A stretch of DNA of 42,093 nucleotides from Alphaproteobacteria bacterium (GTDB taxonomy: Bacteria > Pseudomonadota > Alphaproteobacteria > UBA9655): NCBI GenBank assembly GCA_013815465.1, contig JACDGE010000013.1, forward strand, positions 1 through 42,093. Reading direction: 5' to 3'. The position numbers and the translations under genes were made by a program. The notes beneath the pieces were generated by a model. The model saw only the letters and a list, made by a program, of their open reading frames with translations. It made no database searches and was not told where the DNA came from. Below, piece by piece: positions 28,752-35,389 of this stretch (positions are counted from its first letter, which is position 1; each line of letters starts with the position of its first letter).

Positions 28752-30089
28752 ATGATTATGGATCTACAAGTTGTTGTTTTGGCAGCAGGTCAGGGCACAC
28801 GAATGAAATCGGACACACCTAAGATTCTTCACCCTTTGGGGGGAAGACCGGTCTTTCATTATGCCCTCGATTTAGCTCAGCGGATGACGCCACAAGAAGT
28901 AATCGTGGTCGTGAGTCCCTCTTTAAAGGAATTAGATATTCCCTTTTCCCATCAAACTGTCGTGCAACAACCCGCACTGGGGACAGGAGATGCGGTTAAA
29001 TGGGCTCTTCCTCATCTCAACAAGAAAGGACATGTACTGATCCTGTTTGGTGATACGCCGCTAATCTTAAAAGAAACTCTCGACCGCATGACCGATCTTG
29101 CTCATGCGCGCCCTGATATGGCAGTTATTTTGTTAGGAATGCGCCCCTTAGATAAACAAAACTATGCGCGACTTGTTCTTAATGATAAGGGAGAGCTTGA
29201 AACTGTCATTGAATATAAGGACGCAACTCCCGCTCAAAAAGAAATTTCCCTATGCAATTCAGGAGTTATGCTGGTCCGCGGTGATCTTTTGGACGATCTT
29301 CTCTCTGCTTTAAAACCGGACAATGCAGCAAAAGAATATTATCTTACAGATCTGGTAAAGATTGCCCGCAAGGAGGGCCACGCTTGCGGCATTGTGGAAG
29401 GTGAATCATCTGAATTTATGGGTATCAATACGCGCCAAGATCTGGCAAAAGCAGAAAACATTCTCCAAAATCGGTGGAGATATGAGGCGATGACGGCGGG
29501 GGTTACTCTTATGGATCCCAACCAGGTTTACCTCAGTTACGATACAACCATTGAGTCTGATGTTACGATTCATCCCTTTGTTGTGTTGGGCACAGGGGTG
29601 GAAATAGAAAAAGGTGCAGAGATTCTCTCATTTTGTCAGCTCAGCGATACGCACGTAGGGCCTCAAGCGGTTGTAGGCCCCTTTGCCCGTCTTAGGGGCG
29701 GCGTTCAGCTCTCTGAACGGGCAGAAGTTGGTAATTTTGTTGAAGTAAAAAATTCTACTTTTGGATCAAAGGCCAAGGCTAAGCATTTGAGTTACATCGG
29801 TGATACTCAGGTGGGCTCGAAAGCCAACATTGGTGCAGGAACCATTACGTGCAATTATGATGGATTTAGTAAATTCAAAACCCACATTGGGGAAGGCGTA
29901 TTCATTGGCTCAAACAGCTCGCTTATCGCCCCGCTTTCCATTGGAGATAATGCTATCATCGGCGCAGGAAGCGTTATAACAAAAGATATCGAAAGTGGTG
30001 CCTTAGGTGTCGCTCGCGGGAAGCAAATAAATCTTGAAAAAGGCGCCATTAAATTTCGTGAAGTACGAAAAAAAAGAAAGGAGAAATAG
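28752..30089 (+). CDS. glmU: Bifunctional UDP-N-acetylglucosamine pyrophosphorylase / glucosamine-1-P acetyltransferase
   Basis: The 445-residue enzyme carries out the last two steps of UDP-GlcNAc synthesis. The N-terminal uridyltransferase domain has LAAGQGTRMKSDTPKILHPL and FGDTPLI. The C-terminal left-handed beta helix carries hexapeptide repeats and HLSYIGDTQVGS, then NIGAGTITCNYDG, of the acetyltransferase site. ATG 28752 is chosen because AGG lies 6 bases upstream; ATG 28758 is two codons later. Upstream codons extending to 28674 show no coding likeness. It is followed after 5 bases by glmS, so one operon makes UDP-GlcNAc for peptidoglycan and LPS. Confidence 0.96.
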   Translation: MIMDLQVVVLAAGQGTRMKSDTPKILHPLGGRPVFHYALDLAQRMTPQEVIVVVSPSLKELDIPFSHQTVVQQPALGTGDAVKWALPHLNKKGHVLILFGDTPLILKETLDRMTDLAHARPDMAVILLGMRPLDKQNYARLVLNDKGELETVIEYKDATPAQKEISLCNSGVMLVRGDLLDDLLSALKPDNAAKEYYLTDLVKIARKEGHACGIVEGESSEFMGINTRQDLAKAENILQNRWRYEAMTAGVTLMDPNQVYLSYDTTIESDVTIHPFVVLGTGVEIEKGAEILSFCQLSDTHVGPQAVVGPFARLRGGVQLSERAEVGNFVEVKNSTFGSKAKAKHLSYIGDTQVGSKANIGAGTITCNYDGFSKFKTHIGEGVFIGSNSSLIAPLSIGDNAIIGAGSVITKDIESGALGVARGKQINLEKGAIKFREVRKKRKEK

Positions 30090-30094
30090 TTAAT

Positions 30095-31909
30095 ATGTGT
30101 GGAATTGTTGGAATTGTTGGAAACCACCCCGTAGGCCAGCGGCTCATCCATGGCCTCGAAAAACTGGAATACAGAGGATATGACTCTGCAGGCATTGCGA
30201 TCATTCATAATGGTCAAATTAAGCGACTGCGGGCAGAAGGTAAACTTATCCAGCTGAAAGAGAAATTCTTAGCAAATCCTCTTGAAGGTTATAATGGAAT
30301 TGGTCATACCCGTTGGGCAACACACGGCAAACCTAATGAAATTAATGCCCATCCTCATCTTAACGCTAAGGTTGCGGTGGTGCATAATGGTATCATTGAA
30401 AATAATGGGGAATTGCGTACCGAATTAGAAGGCAAGGGATACGTATTTGAAAGTGAAACAGATACGGAAGTTATAGCCTTTCTCATTGCTTTCTACCTTG
30501 ATAACGGTCACGCCCCTCAAGAAGCGGTGGCAAAATCTTTAACCCGACTCCAGGGCTCATTCGCTGTCGCCATTTTGTTTACAGGTTACGAAAATCTTCT
30601 CATTGCTGCTCGACGAGGCGCAAGCCCCCTGGCCATTGGTTATGGAGAAAAAGAGATGTACGTCGGGTCTGACGCCATCGCTCTTGCATCTTTAACTCAA
30701 AAGGTTTCCTACCTTGAAGATGGAGATTGGGCTGTCTTAACCTCCCAAGATATAACCATTTTTGACAGAGAAAACCACCCTGTTGAAAGGATTATTCAAC
30801 AAGGCCATATCTCTGAAAAAGACACAGCTAAAGGAATCTATGAACATTTTATGCTGAAAGAAATTTATGAACAGCCCCGGGTCATTGAAACCACCTTGAA
30901 TGCCTTCTTAAAGGACGGGGCACTGGACTTGCCATCTTTACCATGGGATTCCATTTCCCGGATGACAATTTCTGGCTGTGGAACGGCTTATTATGCAGGT
31001 CATATTGCGAAATACTGGTTTGAAAAATTTGCACGACTCCCTGTCGAAATTGATGTGGCTTCAGAATTTCGTTATCGCATGCCTCCTCTTCCTGAAAAAG
31101 GCCTTAGTCTTTTTATTTCCCAATCAGGAGAGACCGCCGATACGTTTGCCGCCTTGGAATATGCGAAATCTCAAGGACAGACAATTGTGTCGATTGTCAA
31201 TGTCCCTGAGAGCTCAATTGCTCGTCAGTCAGATGAAGTCCTTTTAACCCGTGCAGGACCGGAAATTGGCGTTGCATCAACAAAGGCATTCACAACTCAG
31301 CTTGTCACCCTCGCCCTCCTTGCCCTTGAAGCAGGGCTTAAACGAGGCTTTTTAACGCAGGAATCTTTTGAAGAAATGCTCTTTGGCCTGCGATTTCTTC
31401 CCGCGCTTTGCCAGGAAATTCTGACAAAAGAAGAGCAAATTAAAATGCTTTCTCGAAAAATTGTTAATGCACGCGATGTGCTATTTTTAGGGCGGGGAAC
31501 AAGCTTTCCCCTTGCGTTGGAAGGCGCCATTAAACTTAAAGAAATCAGCTATATACATGCAGAAGGGTATGCAGCGGGTGAGATGAAGCACGGCCCTATT
31601 GCTCTTCTTGACAAAGACGTTCCTGTCGTTTTTGTGGCTCCCTTCGATGATCTTTTTGAAAAAACAGCCTCCAATCTTCAGGAAGTTGTGGCTCGGGGAG
31701 CACCCGCCATTGTTTTAACAGATAGAAGAGGTGCTAAATACTTGGGATCCCTTGACGTAGATTGTTTTGTTTTGCCAGACACAACAGTTCTGACATCGCC
31801 TCTTGTTTATGCGATCCCTCTTCAATTGCTGGCTTACCATACGGCGCTTCTAAAAGGAACAGACGTGGATCAACCTCGTAATTTGGCCAAGTCTGTGACG
31901 GTAGAGTAG
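30095..31909 (+). CDS. glmS: Glutamine--fructose-6-phosphate aminotransferase (isomerizing)
   Basis: The 604-residue enzyme makes glucosamine-6-phosphate from fructose-6-phosphate and glutamine. The start MCGIVGIVG places C2 as the nucleophile of the Ntn glutaminase domain after Met removal; LEYRGYDSAGIA and THGKPNEINAHPH are glutaminase signatures. Two SIS domains follow (SGCGTAYYAG, SQSGETADT, AEGYAAGEMKHGP), and the C-terminus ends KSVTVE as usual. AGGAG lies about 10 bases upstream. There is no room for a glmS ribozyme; control must act at the glmU promoter or on the enzyme. Confidence 0.97.
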   Translation: MCGIVGIVGNHPVGQRLIHGLEKLEYRGYDSAGIAIIHNGQIKRLRAEGKLIQLKEKFLANPLEGYNGIGHTRWATHGKPNEINAHPHLNAKVAVVHNGIIENNGELRTELEGKGYVFESETDTEVIAFLIAFYLDNGHAPQEAVAKSLTRLQGSFAVAILFTGYENLLIAARRGASPLAIGYGEKEMYVGSDAIALASLTQKVSYLEDGDWAVLTSQDITIFDRENHPVERIIQQGHISEKDTAKGIYEHFMLKEIYEQPRVIETTLNAFLKDGALDLPSLPWDSISRMTISGCGTAYYAGHIAKYWFEKFARLPVEIDVASEFRYRMPPLPEKGLSLFISQSGETADTFAALEYAKSQGQTIVSIVNVPESSIARQSDEVLLTRAGPEIGVASTKAFTTQLVTLALLALEAGLKRGFLTQESFEEMLFGLRFLPALCQEILTKEEQIKMLSRKIVNARDVLFLGRGTSFPLALEGAIKLKEISYIHAEGYAAGEMKHGPIALLDKDVPVVFVAPFDDLFEKTASNLQEVVARGAPAIVLTDRRGAKYLGSLDVDCFVLPDTTVLTSPLVYAIPLQLLAYHTALLKGTDVDQPRNLAKSVTVE

Positions 31910-31978
31910 GATTCAGTATTCAGAAAAATTATTTCGGGGGGTAAGCAATCACGCCTCCTCAGCGCCATCACGGAATTT

Positions 31979-32014
31979 AGAAAAGCTTTGCATTAGCTTA
32001 GCTTTTCTTAATAT
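31979..32014 (+). terminator. Possible glmS terminator hairpin
   Basis: AGAAAAGCT (31979-31987) pairs perfectly with AGCTTTTCT (32000-32008), followed by TAATAT. The T-tract is partly inside the stem, so termination strength is uncertain. It lies 70 bases after the glmS stop. Confidence 0.4.
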
Positions 32015-32048
32015 CCGAGATCCAGGAGGTTTGGTTAAGAAATTTTCT

Positions 32049-32075
32049 GAGCCCCCGCCTTCGCGGGGATGACGC
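32049..32075. repeat. Single GC-rich palindromic arm
   Basis: GAGCCCCCGCCTTCGCGGGG followed by ATGACGC is one arm of the class seen at 35176-35344 (CCCCGCCTTCGCGGGG core). No inverted partner is seen within 150 bases. It ends 13 bases beyond the stop of the convergent PEBP gene. Confidence 0.7.
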
Positions 32076-32087
32076 TCCGTGGAATTC

Positions 32088-32540
32088 CTATTTTCGTTCA
32101 TAAACTCCTACAAGGGTTGTTTCGCCGAGGATATGGCTATTCATCGCCTTTATCAGGTCTACCTTCGTGGGGTCTTCCTGCAATTGAATAACCGTATCCA
32201 GGGCATAAAGCTTAAAGAAATACCGGTGTGTCCCACTTGGAGGGTTCGGACCCACATAATCTTTTGTACCCGCCGTATTGACACCACTTCGAATTTCGGG
32301 AGGCAATTGGGATTGGGTGAGGCCTTCCGCTAACACACTCACTGTCGGGGGTATGTTATATAAAATCCAATGATCCCATGTCCCCTGGGGCGCATCCGGA
32401 TCTTCACAAATCAAGGCTAAGGAGCGCGTTCCTGCAGGAATATCCTGCCACCGTAAGGGAGGCGATAGATTGTCTCCCTCACTCGAATATAGAGGGGGGA
32501 TAGATTCAAAGTTTGCAAATGCTGAGCTGAATAATTTCAC
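32088..32540 (-). CDS. YbhB/YbcL family (PEBP-like) protein
   Basis: The 150-residue protein belongs to the phosphatidylethanolamine-binding / Raf-kinase-inhibitor-like family. The ligand pocket motif is present as CEDPDAPQGTWDHWILYNIP (45-64), and the second motif as GPNPPSGTHRYFFKLYALD. There is no signal peptide, so it should be cytosolic. Bacterial members have no agreed function. GGAG precedes the start. It is convergent with glmS, with a REP-like arm between them. Confidence 0.92.
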   Translation of the reverse strand: MKLFSSAFANFESIPPLYSSEGDNLSPPLRWQDIPAGTRSLALICEDPDAPQGTWDHWILYNIPPTVSVLAEGLTQSQLPPEIRSGVNTAGTKDYVGPNPPSGTHRYFFKLYALDTVIQLQEDPTKVDLIKAMNSHILGETTLVGVYERK

Positions 32541-32601
32541 GGGTTTCTCCTTGTTTTCTATAATTATACCTGAAAAATAGGGAAAACTCTAGGCGGAAAG
32601 G

Positions 32602-32865
32602 GGATATCCACAGGGGCACCTCATGAAAAAATAAGTTTTCCACCCGTGGTGTCATCCCCGCGAAAGCGGGGATCCAAGAAGTATTCGAATTTTATAATTT
32701 TTATGAGGTTTTGGACAAATGCCGCTACAAAAAACTTTCCGTACTTTTGCAAGCTCGGGCTGGATCCCCGCCTGCGCGGAGATGAAAAAAACACCGTGAA
32801 AACAATATGTTATAATTGTTTGTCTTTGGCCTACTTGGTTTCATGAGGTGGCCCTAGGGATATCC
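32602..32865. repeat. 264-bp inverted-repeat element with a nested 135-bp element
   Basis: Outer arms 32602-32628 and 32839-32865 are inverted copies at 24 of 27 positions (GGATATCC ... CACCTCATGAAA). Inside lies a second inverted pair, 32651-32676 and 32761-32785 (TCATCCCCGCG ... GCGGGGATCCA), giving a 135-bp inner element. Here the GTCAT end is outermost, opposite to the elements at 1596, 26489 and 33872. The open frame across it (SSPRKRGS ... PRLRGDE) is a well-known spurious translation of such palindromes and is not a gene. Confidence 0.75.
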
Positions 32866-32868
32866 ACG

Positions 32869-32891
32869 GTAAACGCATCTAAATGTTAGAG
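32869..32891. repeat. 23-base dispersed repeat, copy 2
   Basis: GTAAACGCATCTAAATGTTA plus GAG matches 16495-16517 at 21 of 23 positions. It lies 3 bases outside the 264-bp inverted-repeat element. Confidence 0.55.
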
Positions 32892-32922
32892 TACGCTTGT
32901 TAATCGAAAAAGGGGACAAGTT

Positions 32923-33046
32923 ACCCCCTGGCGTCATCCCTGCTGCTGCGGGAACCTAGGTAATTTCTGGTATATGTTGTACCTAGCAGAGTGGGTGTAG
33001 GCATCGTCCTGGGTTCCCGCCGCAGCAGGGAATGACGCCGGGGGTT
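32923..33046. repeat. 124-bp inverted-repeat element
   Basis: Arms 32923-32960 and 33008-33046 are inverted copies with a few differences (outer ACCCCC-GGCGTCAT, inner GCGGGAACC-AGG). The element has GTCAT ends outermost, like 32651-32785 and 35176-35344, and its core is AT-rich. It lies in the long gene-free stretch. Confidence 0.8.
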
Positions 33047-33120
33047 GGAATCCATTACTCCTTATCCAGAACTGAGGTTCCCTCCCTCCGCGTCTTACAG
33101 CTAATAAAGATCCTTATCTT

Positions 33121-33168
33121 AAAAAAATCGTAAGAAATCCCAAGAAAATTTTCCTTGGGATTCTTACG
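33121..33168 (-). terminator. Strong minus-strand terminator with no annotated gene
   Basis: On the minus strand CGTAAGAATCCCAAGGAAAA pairs with TTTTCTTGGGATTTCTTACG (two 1-base bulges only), followed by A and seven T. It is the longest terminator-like hairpin in the window. The nearest possible source of transcription is the gene-free DNA at 33169-33871, which suggests an unannotated transcript. Confidence 0.7.
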
Positions 33169-33871
33169 ACCCACGACCCAAAGCTAAGGCCTTTGCCCCT
33201 GCCATCTGCAGTTCTTTCCCTATCCATGCGCTGTGTACCACCGACCATTCCTCATATAACCTCTCTCATACAGCTCAGAAAATAATGAGTGTTCTTAAGG
33301 CTCATGAATCATGGCCGAACGGCCAGGGAGGCGAGTTCACGGGCGAAATAAGAAGCATCTCTTTGCTTTTCTTCAAGGGATAGACTCTTCGGATTTCAAG
33401 AATTCGGGTAGGCGCCCGAGCGGGGAGCCCGAGGAGCGTATTCTTACACGTGACCGAGGGCGAGTCCCGACAGGCAACGACCCCGAAACTTGAAAGGCGA
33501 TGAGTATTGGTATTGAAAAAATCTGCTTATGTAAGTAACTTAGACATAGCCATGGTTCTCCTTGTTGGTTAAGGGTTATCGTGGTTAGTGGCGGGTGGAT
33601 CCCCAAGATCCGCTCGTCACGTTTACTCTTCGATTTTCACTCATTGAAAACCGTTGAGTAGATACAATTTAGCACAAATTTTCTGCATTGCAATCCCTTT
33701 TATGTTACCAAAAGAGATTATTTAAGATGCTGACGGCATGATTGCTCCCCTCGCGGCTAAAGCGATTGAATTTATGTAATTTTACGTTCATTGAGGAGTA
33801 CTCCCTAGGGGGCGTCCTGATCCAGAAAAGCCAAAAATACACATTCATTAGACTTTTTTCGAAATGAGAAT
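33169..33871 (-). other. Gene-free region, possible structured or decayed transcript on the minus strand
   Basis: No convincing gene is seen in these 700 bases. On the minus strand there is a possible promoter (TTGCAA and TAAATT 16 bases apart, near 33665-33695). AAGGAG before a tiny frame MAMSKLLT lies at about 33560-33535. GC-rich hairpins follow (TCGGG 33404-33408 with CCCGA 33428-33432, enclosing CCCG-AG-CGGG; GGCC-GAAC-GGCC at 33313-33324). The last 90 bases read YEEWSVVHSAWIGKELQMAG and end at a stop directly before the terminator at 33121-33168. That final fragment has no start and may be the remnant of a gene. The identity of the region is unknown. Confidence 0.35.
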
Positions 33872-34009
33872 GAGATCCCGGCTCAAGGCCGGGATGACAG
33901 GTTGAGAGTGCAAAAGCTCACCAACAAACATTGTTTTACATTGCGCAATCTATTGATTATAAGGATAAAAAACTCCGACGCTGTCATCCCGGCCTTGAGT
34001 CGGGATCTC
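33872..34009. repeat. 138-bp inverted-repeat element (same family as 1596-1729)
   Basis: Arms 33872-33900 and 33981-34009 are inverted copies with two or three differences (outer GAGATCCCG, inner GGGATGACAG). The core contains CAACAAACATTGTT, resembling ATAACCATTGTT of the 26489 copy. Orientation and length match the copies at 1596 and 26489. Confidence 0.85.
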
Positions 34010-34161
34010 ATTTTATGGGCCTAGACCATATCATCATATGTTTCGAAAGGGGTCTAGTATATCAAATCATCCTAATATTAAGCATATCTTAAGAGTTTTT
34101 GGTTAGTTTTTTAGGAATGAGCATCCACAGAAGAGATGCATATAATTATGGAGGACTAAAC

Positions 34162-34464
34162 ATGCGTACTTTTTATTATTCAATTTCATTAATGGTTTTG
34201 TTGATGGGATTGCAGAGGTCTTTTTCACCTGCTTTTGCTGATTGTGATGGTGGTCGCTTTACTGTGACACTTGATAAGGATGGCAAACCTTTCCCTTGTA
34301 AAATTCAGAAAGATTGTATAGATATGTTCGGGTTCGGAAATGAATGCAATCTAGCTCCAAATGGAAAAAAGTACTGTCCTGAATATGAAATTGTATGCCT
34401 AACCGATCAGAAAGACGCAAAACAAAACAAGAAAACAAACTCTCCCAAATCCCCAACCAAATAA
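34162..34464 (+). CDS. Small secreted Cys-rich protein (duplicate 1)
   Basis: A 100-residue protein. The ATG at 34162 has GGAGG 8 bases upstream and starts a clear signal peptide (SISLMVLLMGLQRSF, cleaved after AFA). The mature part has six cysteines (FADCDGG, PCKIQKDC, NECNL, KYCPEYEIVC) and ends in a basic tail, KNKKTNSPKSPTK in substance. Disulfide-rich size and secretion fit an effector, toxin or inhibitor, but no family is recognised. Its 5' and 3' flanks resemble those of the next gene, while the coding cores differ, so the two arose by tandem duplication. Confidence 0.7.
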   Translation: MRTFYYSISLMVLLMGLQRSFSPAFADCDGGRFTVTLDKDGKPFPCKIQKDCIDMFGFGNECNLAPNGKKYCPEYEIVCLTDQKDAKQNKKTNSPKSPTK

Positions 34465-34490
34465 CCCCCCCATCACATTCCTCTTGCCTT

Positions 34491-34525
34491 CCCCCCCTCT
34501 TTGTTTGCGAAGAGGAGGGGTTTCT
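34491..34525 (+). terminator. Terminator of duplicate 1
   Basis: CCCCCCCTCTT (34491-34501) pairs with AAGAGGAGGGG (34510-34520), one mismatch, followed by TTTCT. The same stretch in the second copy overlaps the SRP RNA promoter. Confidence 0.7.
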
Positions 34526-34636
34526 ACCAAAAATAGAATTCCTTAACCCTATCTTAAGGTTTTTGGGGTATTTTCTTTAGAAAGCCGCATTCGTAAAGGA
34601 ATGGGCAAAATTAAATACACTACAGGAAATAGGAAC

Positions 34637-34975
34637 ATGCATAGAAAAATTACAACACTGATACAATTCGTAGGCGCCTTAGGGTTCTTTATCGCGGGGA
34701 TTATATTATTCAATCCAACCTGTACACGCGCAGCGATGTGTGATTGCTGGTGTTTAGTGGGAACTGGTCCAGGAGATTCAAATTGTTTCTCTCCTGGAAA
34801 GCAAGACGCAAACAACTGTAATAGCGCATGCCAAAAGGAGTTCACTGTCGACTACAGCGATGGGGATTACTGGTGCGGGATTACTGCAGAAAAAGATTGT
34901 AGAGCGGTAGCCTCTCCAGGTCACGTAGTTACCTCCCCCAAGAAACCCTCCTCCGCATCCAAACCAAGTAAATAA
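34637..34975 (+). CDS. Small secreted Cys-rich protein (duplicate 2)
   Basis: A 112-residue protein. The ATG at 34637 has AGGAA 9 bases upstream and begins a signal peptide (TTLIQFVGALGFFIAGIILF, cleaved near TRA). The mature part carries a cluster of cysteines (MCDCWCL, SNCFS, NNCNSAC, YWCGI, KDCRA) and ends SPKKPSSASKPSK, similar to the tail of the previous gene. An earlier ATG at 34601 would bury the signal peptide. No family is recognised. It lies immediately upstream of the SRP RNA gene, whose promoter falls in its 3' flank. Confidence 0.7.
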   Translation: MHRKITTLIQFVGALGFFIAGIILFNPTCTRAAMCDCWCLVGTGPGDSNCFSPGKQDANNCNSACQKEFTVDYSDGDYWCGITAEKDCRAVASPGHVVTSPKKPSSASKPSK

Positions 34976-34993
34976 CCCCCCCTCACATTCCCC

Positions 34994-35024
34994 TTGCCTT
35001 CCCCCCCTCTTTGTTTGCTATAAA
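34994..35024 (+). promoter_or_regulatory. Probable SRP RNA promoter
   Basis: TTGCCT (34994-34999) and TATAAA (35019-35024) are separated by 19 bases; the -10 box lies 6 bases before the first paired base of SRP RNA. It sits within the C-rich/T-rich 3' flank of the secreted-protein gene. The equivalent place after duplicate 1 lacks the TATAAA box. Confidence 0.55.
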
Positions 35025-35030
35025 GAGGAC

Positions 35031-35130
35031 GAGGGGTTGGCTTTGTGGACGTATGTTTTACAAACTCGGTCAGGTTCGGAAGAAAGCAGCCGTCGTAAAA
35101 GCCATGCGGGTCATGGATGTCCGGCCTCTC
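35031..35130 (+). ncRNA. ffs: Signal recognition particle RNA (4.5S type)
   Basis: The universally conserved S-domain tip is present: GGTCAGGTTCGGAAGAAAGC then AGCC at about 35068-35091, with the GGAA tetraloop. The ends close a helix, GAGGGGTTGG (35031-35040) with CCGGCCTCTC (35121-35130), and an inner pair GTTTTAC with GTAAAAG continues the rod. About 100 bases is the bacterial short form lacking an Alu domain. SRP RNA with Ffh targets inner-membrane proteins co-translationally. Location just upstream of dnaX-ybaB-recR is seen in other alphaproteobacteria. Exact ends are estimated from pairing. Confidence 0.93.
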
Positions 35131-35175
35131 ACTTGTAGAGTTATTTCTGAGCAATGGCTCAGCCGGCCCCTACGA

Positions 35176-35344
35176 GCGTCATCCCCGCGAAGGCGGGGAC
35201 CCAGGGACACTTTGATGTAAAATAATTTTTTAACAAAAGAACGAAAAAAGAATATCTACTGAAAATGAATATTATAAAAGAATTTCACTTAAGAAAGCTT
35301 ATACCCATGACTTTCCTGGGTCCCCGCCTTCGCGGGGATGACGC
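35176..35344. repeat. 169-bp inverted-repeat element with perfect 30-bp arms
   Basis: Arms 35176-35205 and 35315-35344 are perfect inverted copies (GCGTCATCCCCGCGAAGGCG ...). Each arm is also a hairpin (CCCCGC-GAAG-GCGGGG). The core is AT-rich and has no coding frame. It lies between SRP RNA and dnaX and ends 45 bases before the dnaX start, so it forms part of the dnaX leader or a terminator for SRP RNA. Confidence 0.88.
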
Positions 35345-35389
35345 CGGCGGGGGAGGCAACACCCCCGAAACAGACAAGGCGAGGATTAT

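Noticed and set aside
30060-30095. A glmS ribozyme upstream of glmS
   Set aside because: Only 5 bases separate glmU and glmS, so there is no room for the ribozyme.
32646-32846. 66-residue plus-strand frame (SSPRKRGS ... PRLRGDE)
   Set aside because: It is a translation of inverted palindromic repeats, a common false gene in alphaproteobacteria.
33373-33606. 77-residue minus-strand frame
   Set aside because: Basic, Pro/Ser/Arg-rich composition from GC-rich hairpins, no ribosome site, no family; more likely non-coding structure.
35011-35220. 69-residue plus-strand frame across SRP RNA
   Set aside because: It is a chance reading of the SRP RNA gene and the adjoining palindrome.
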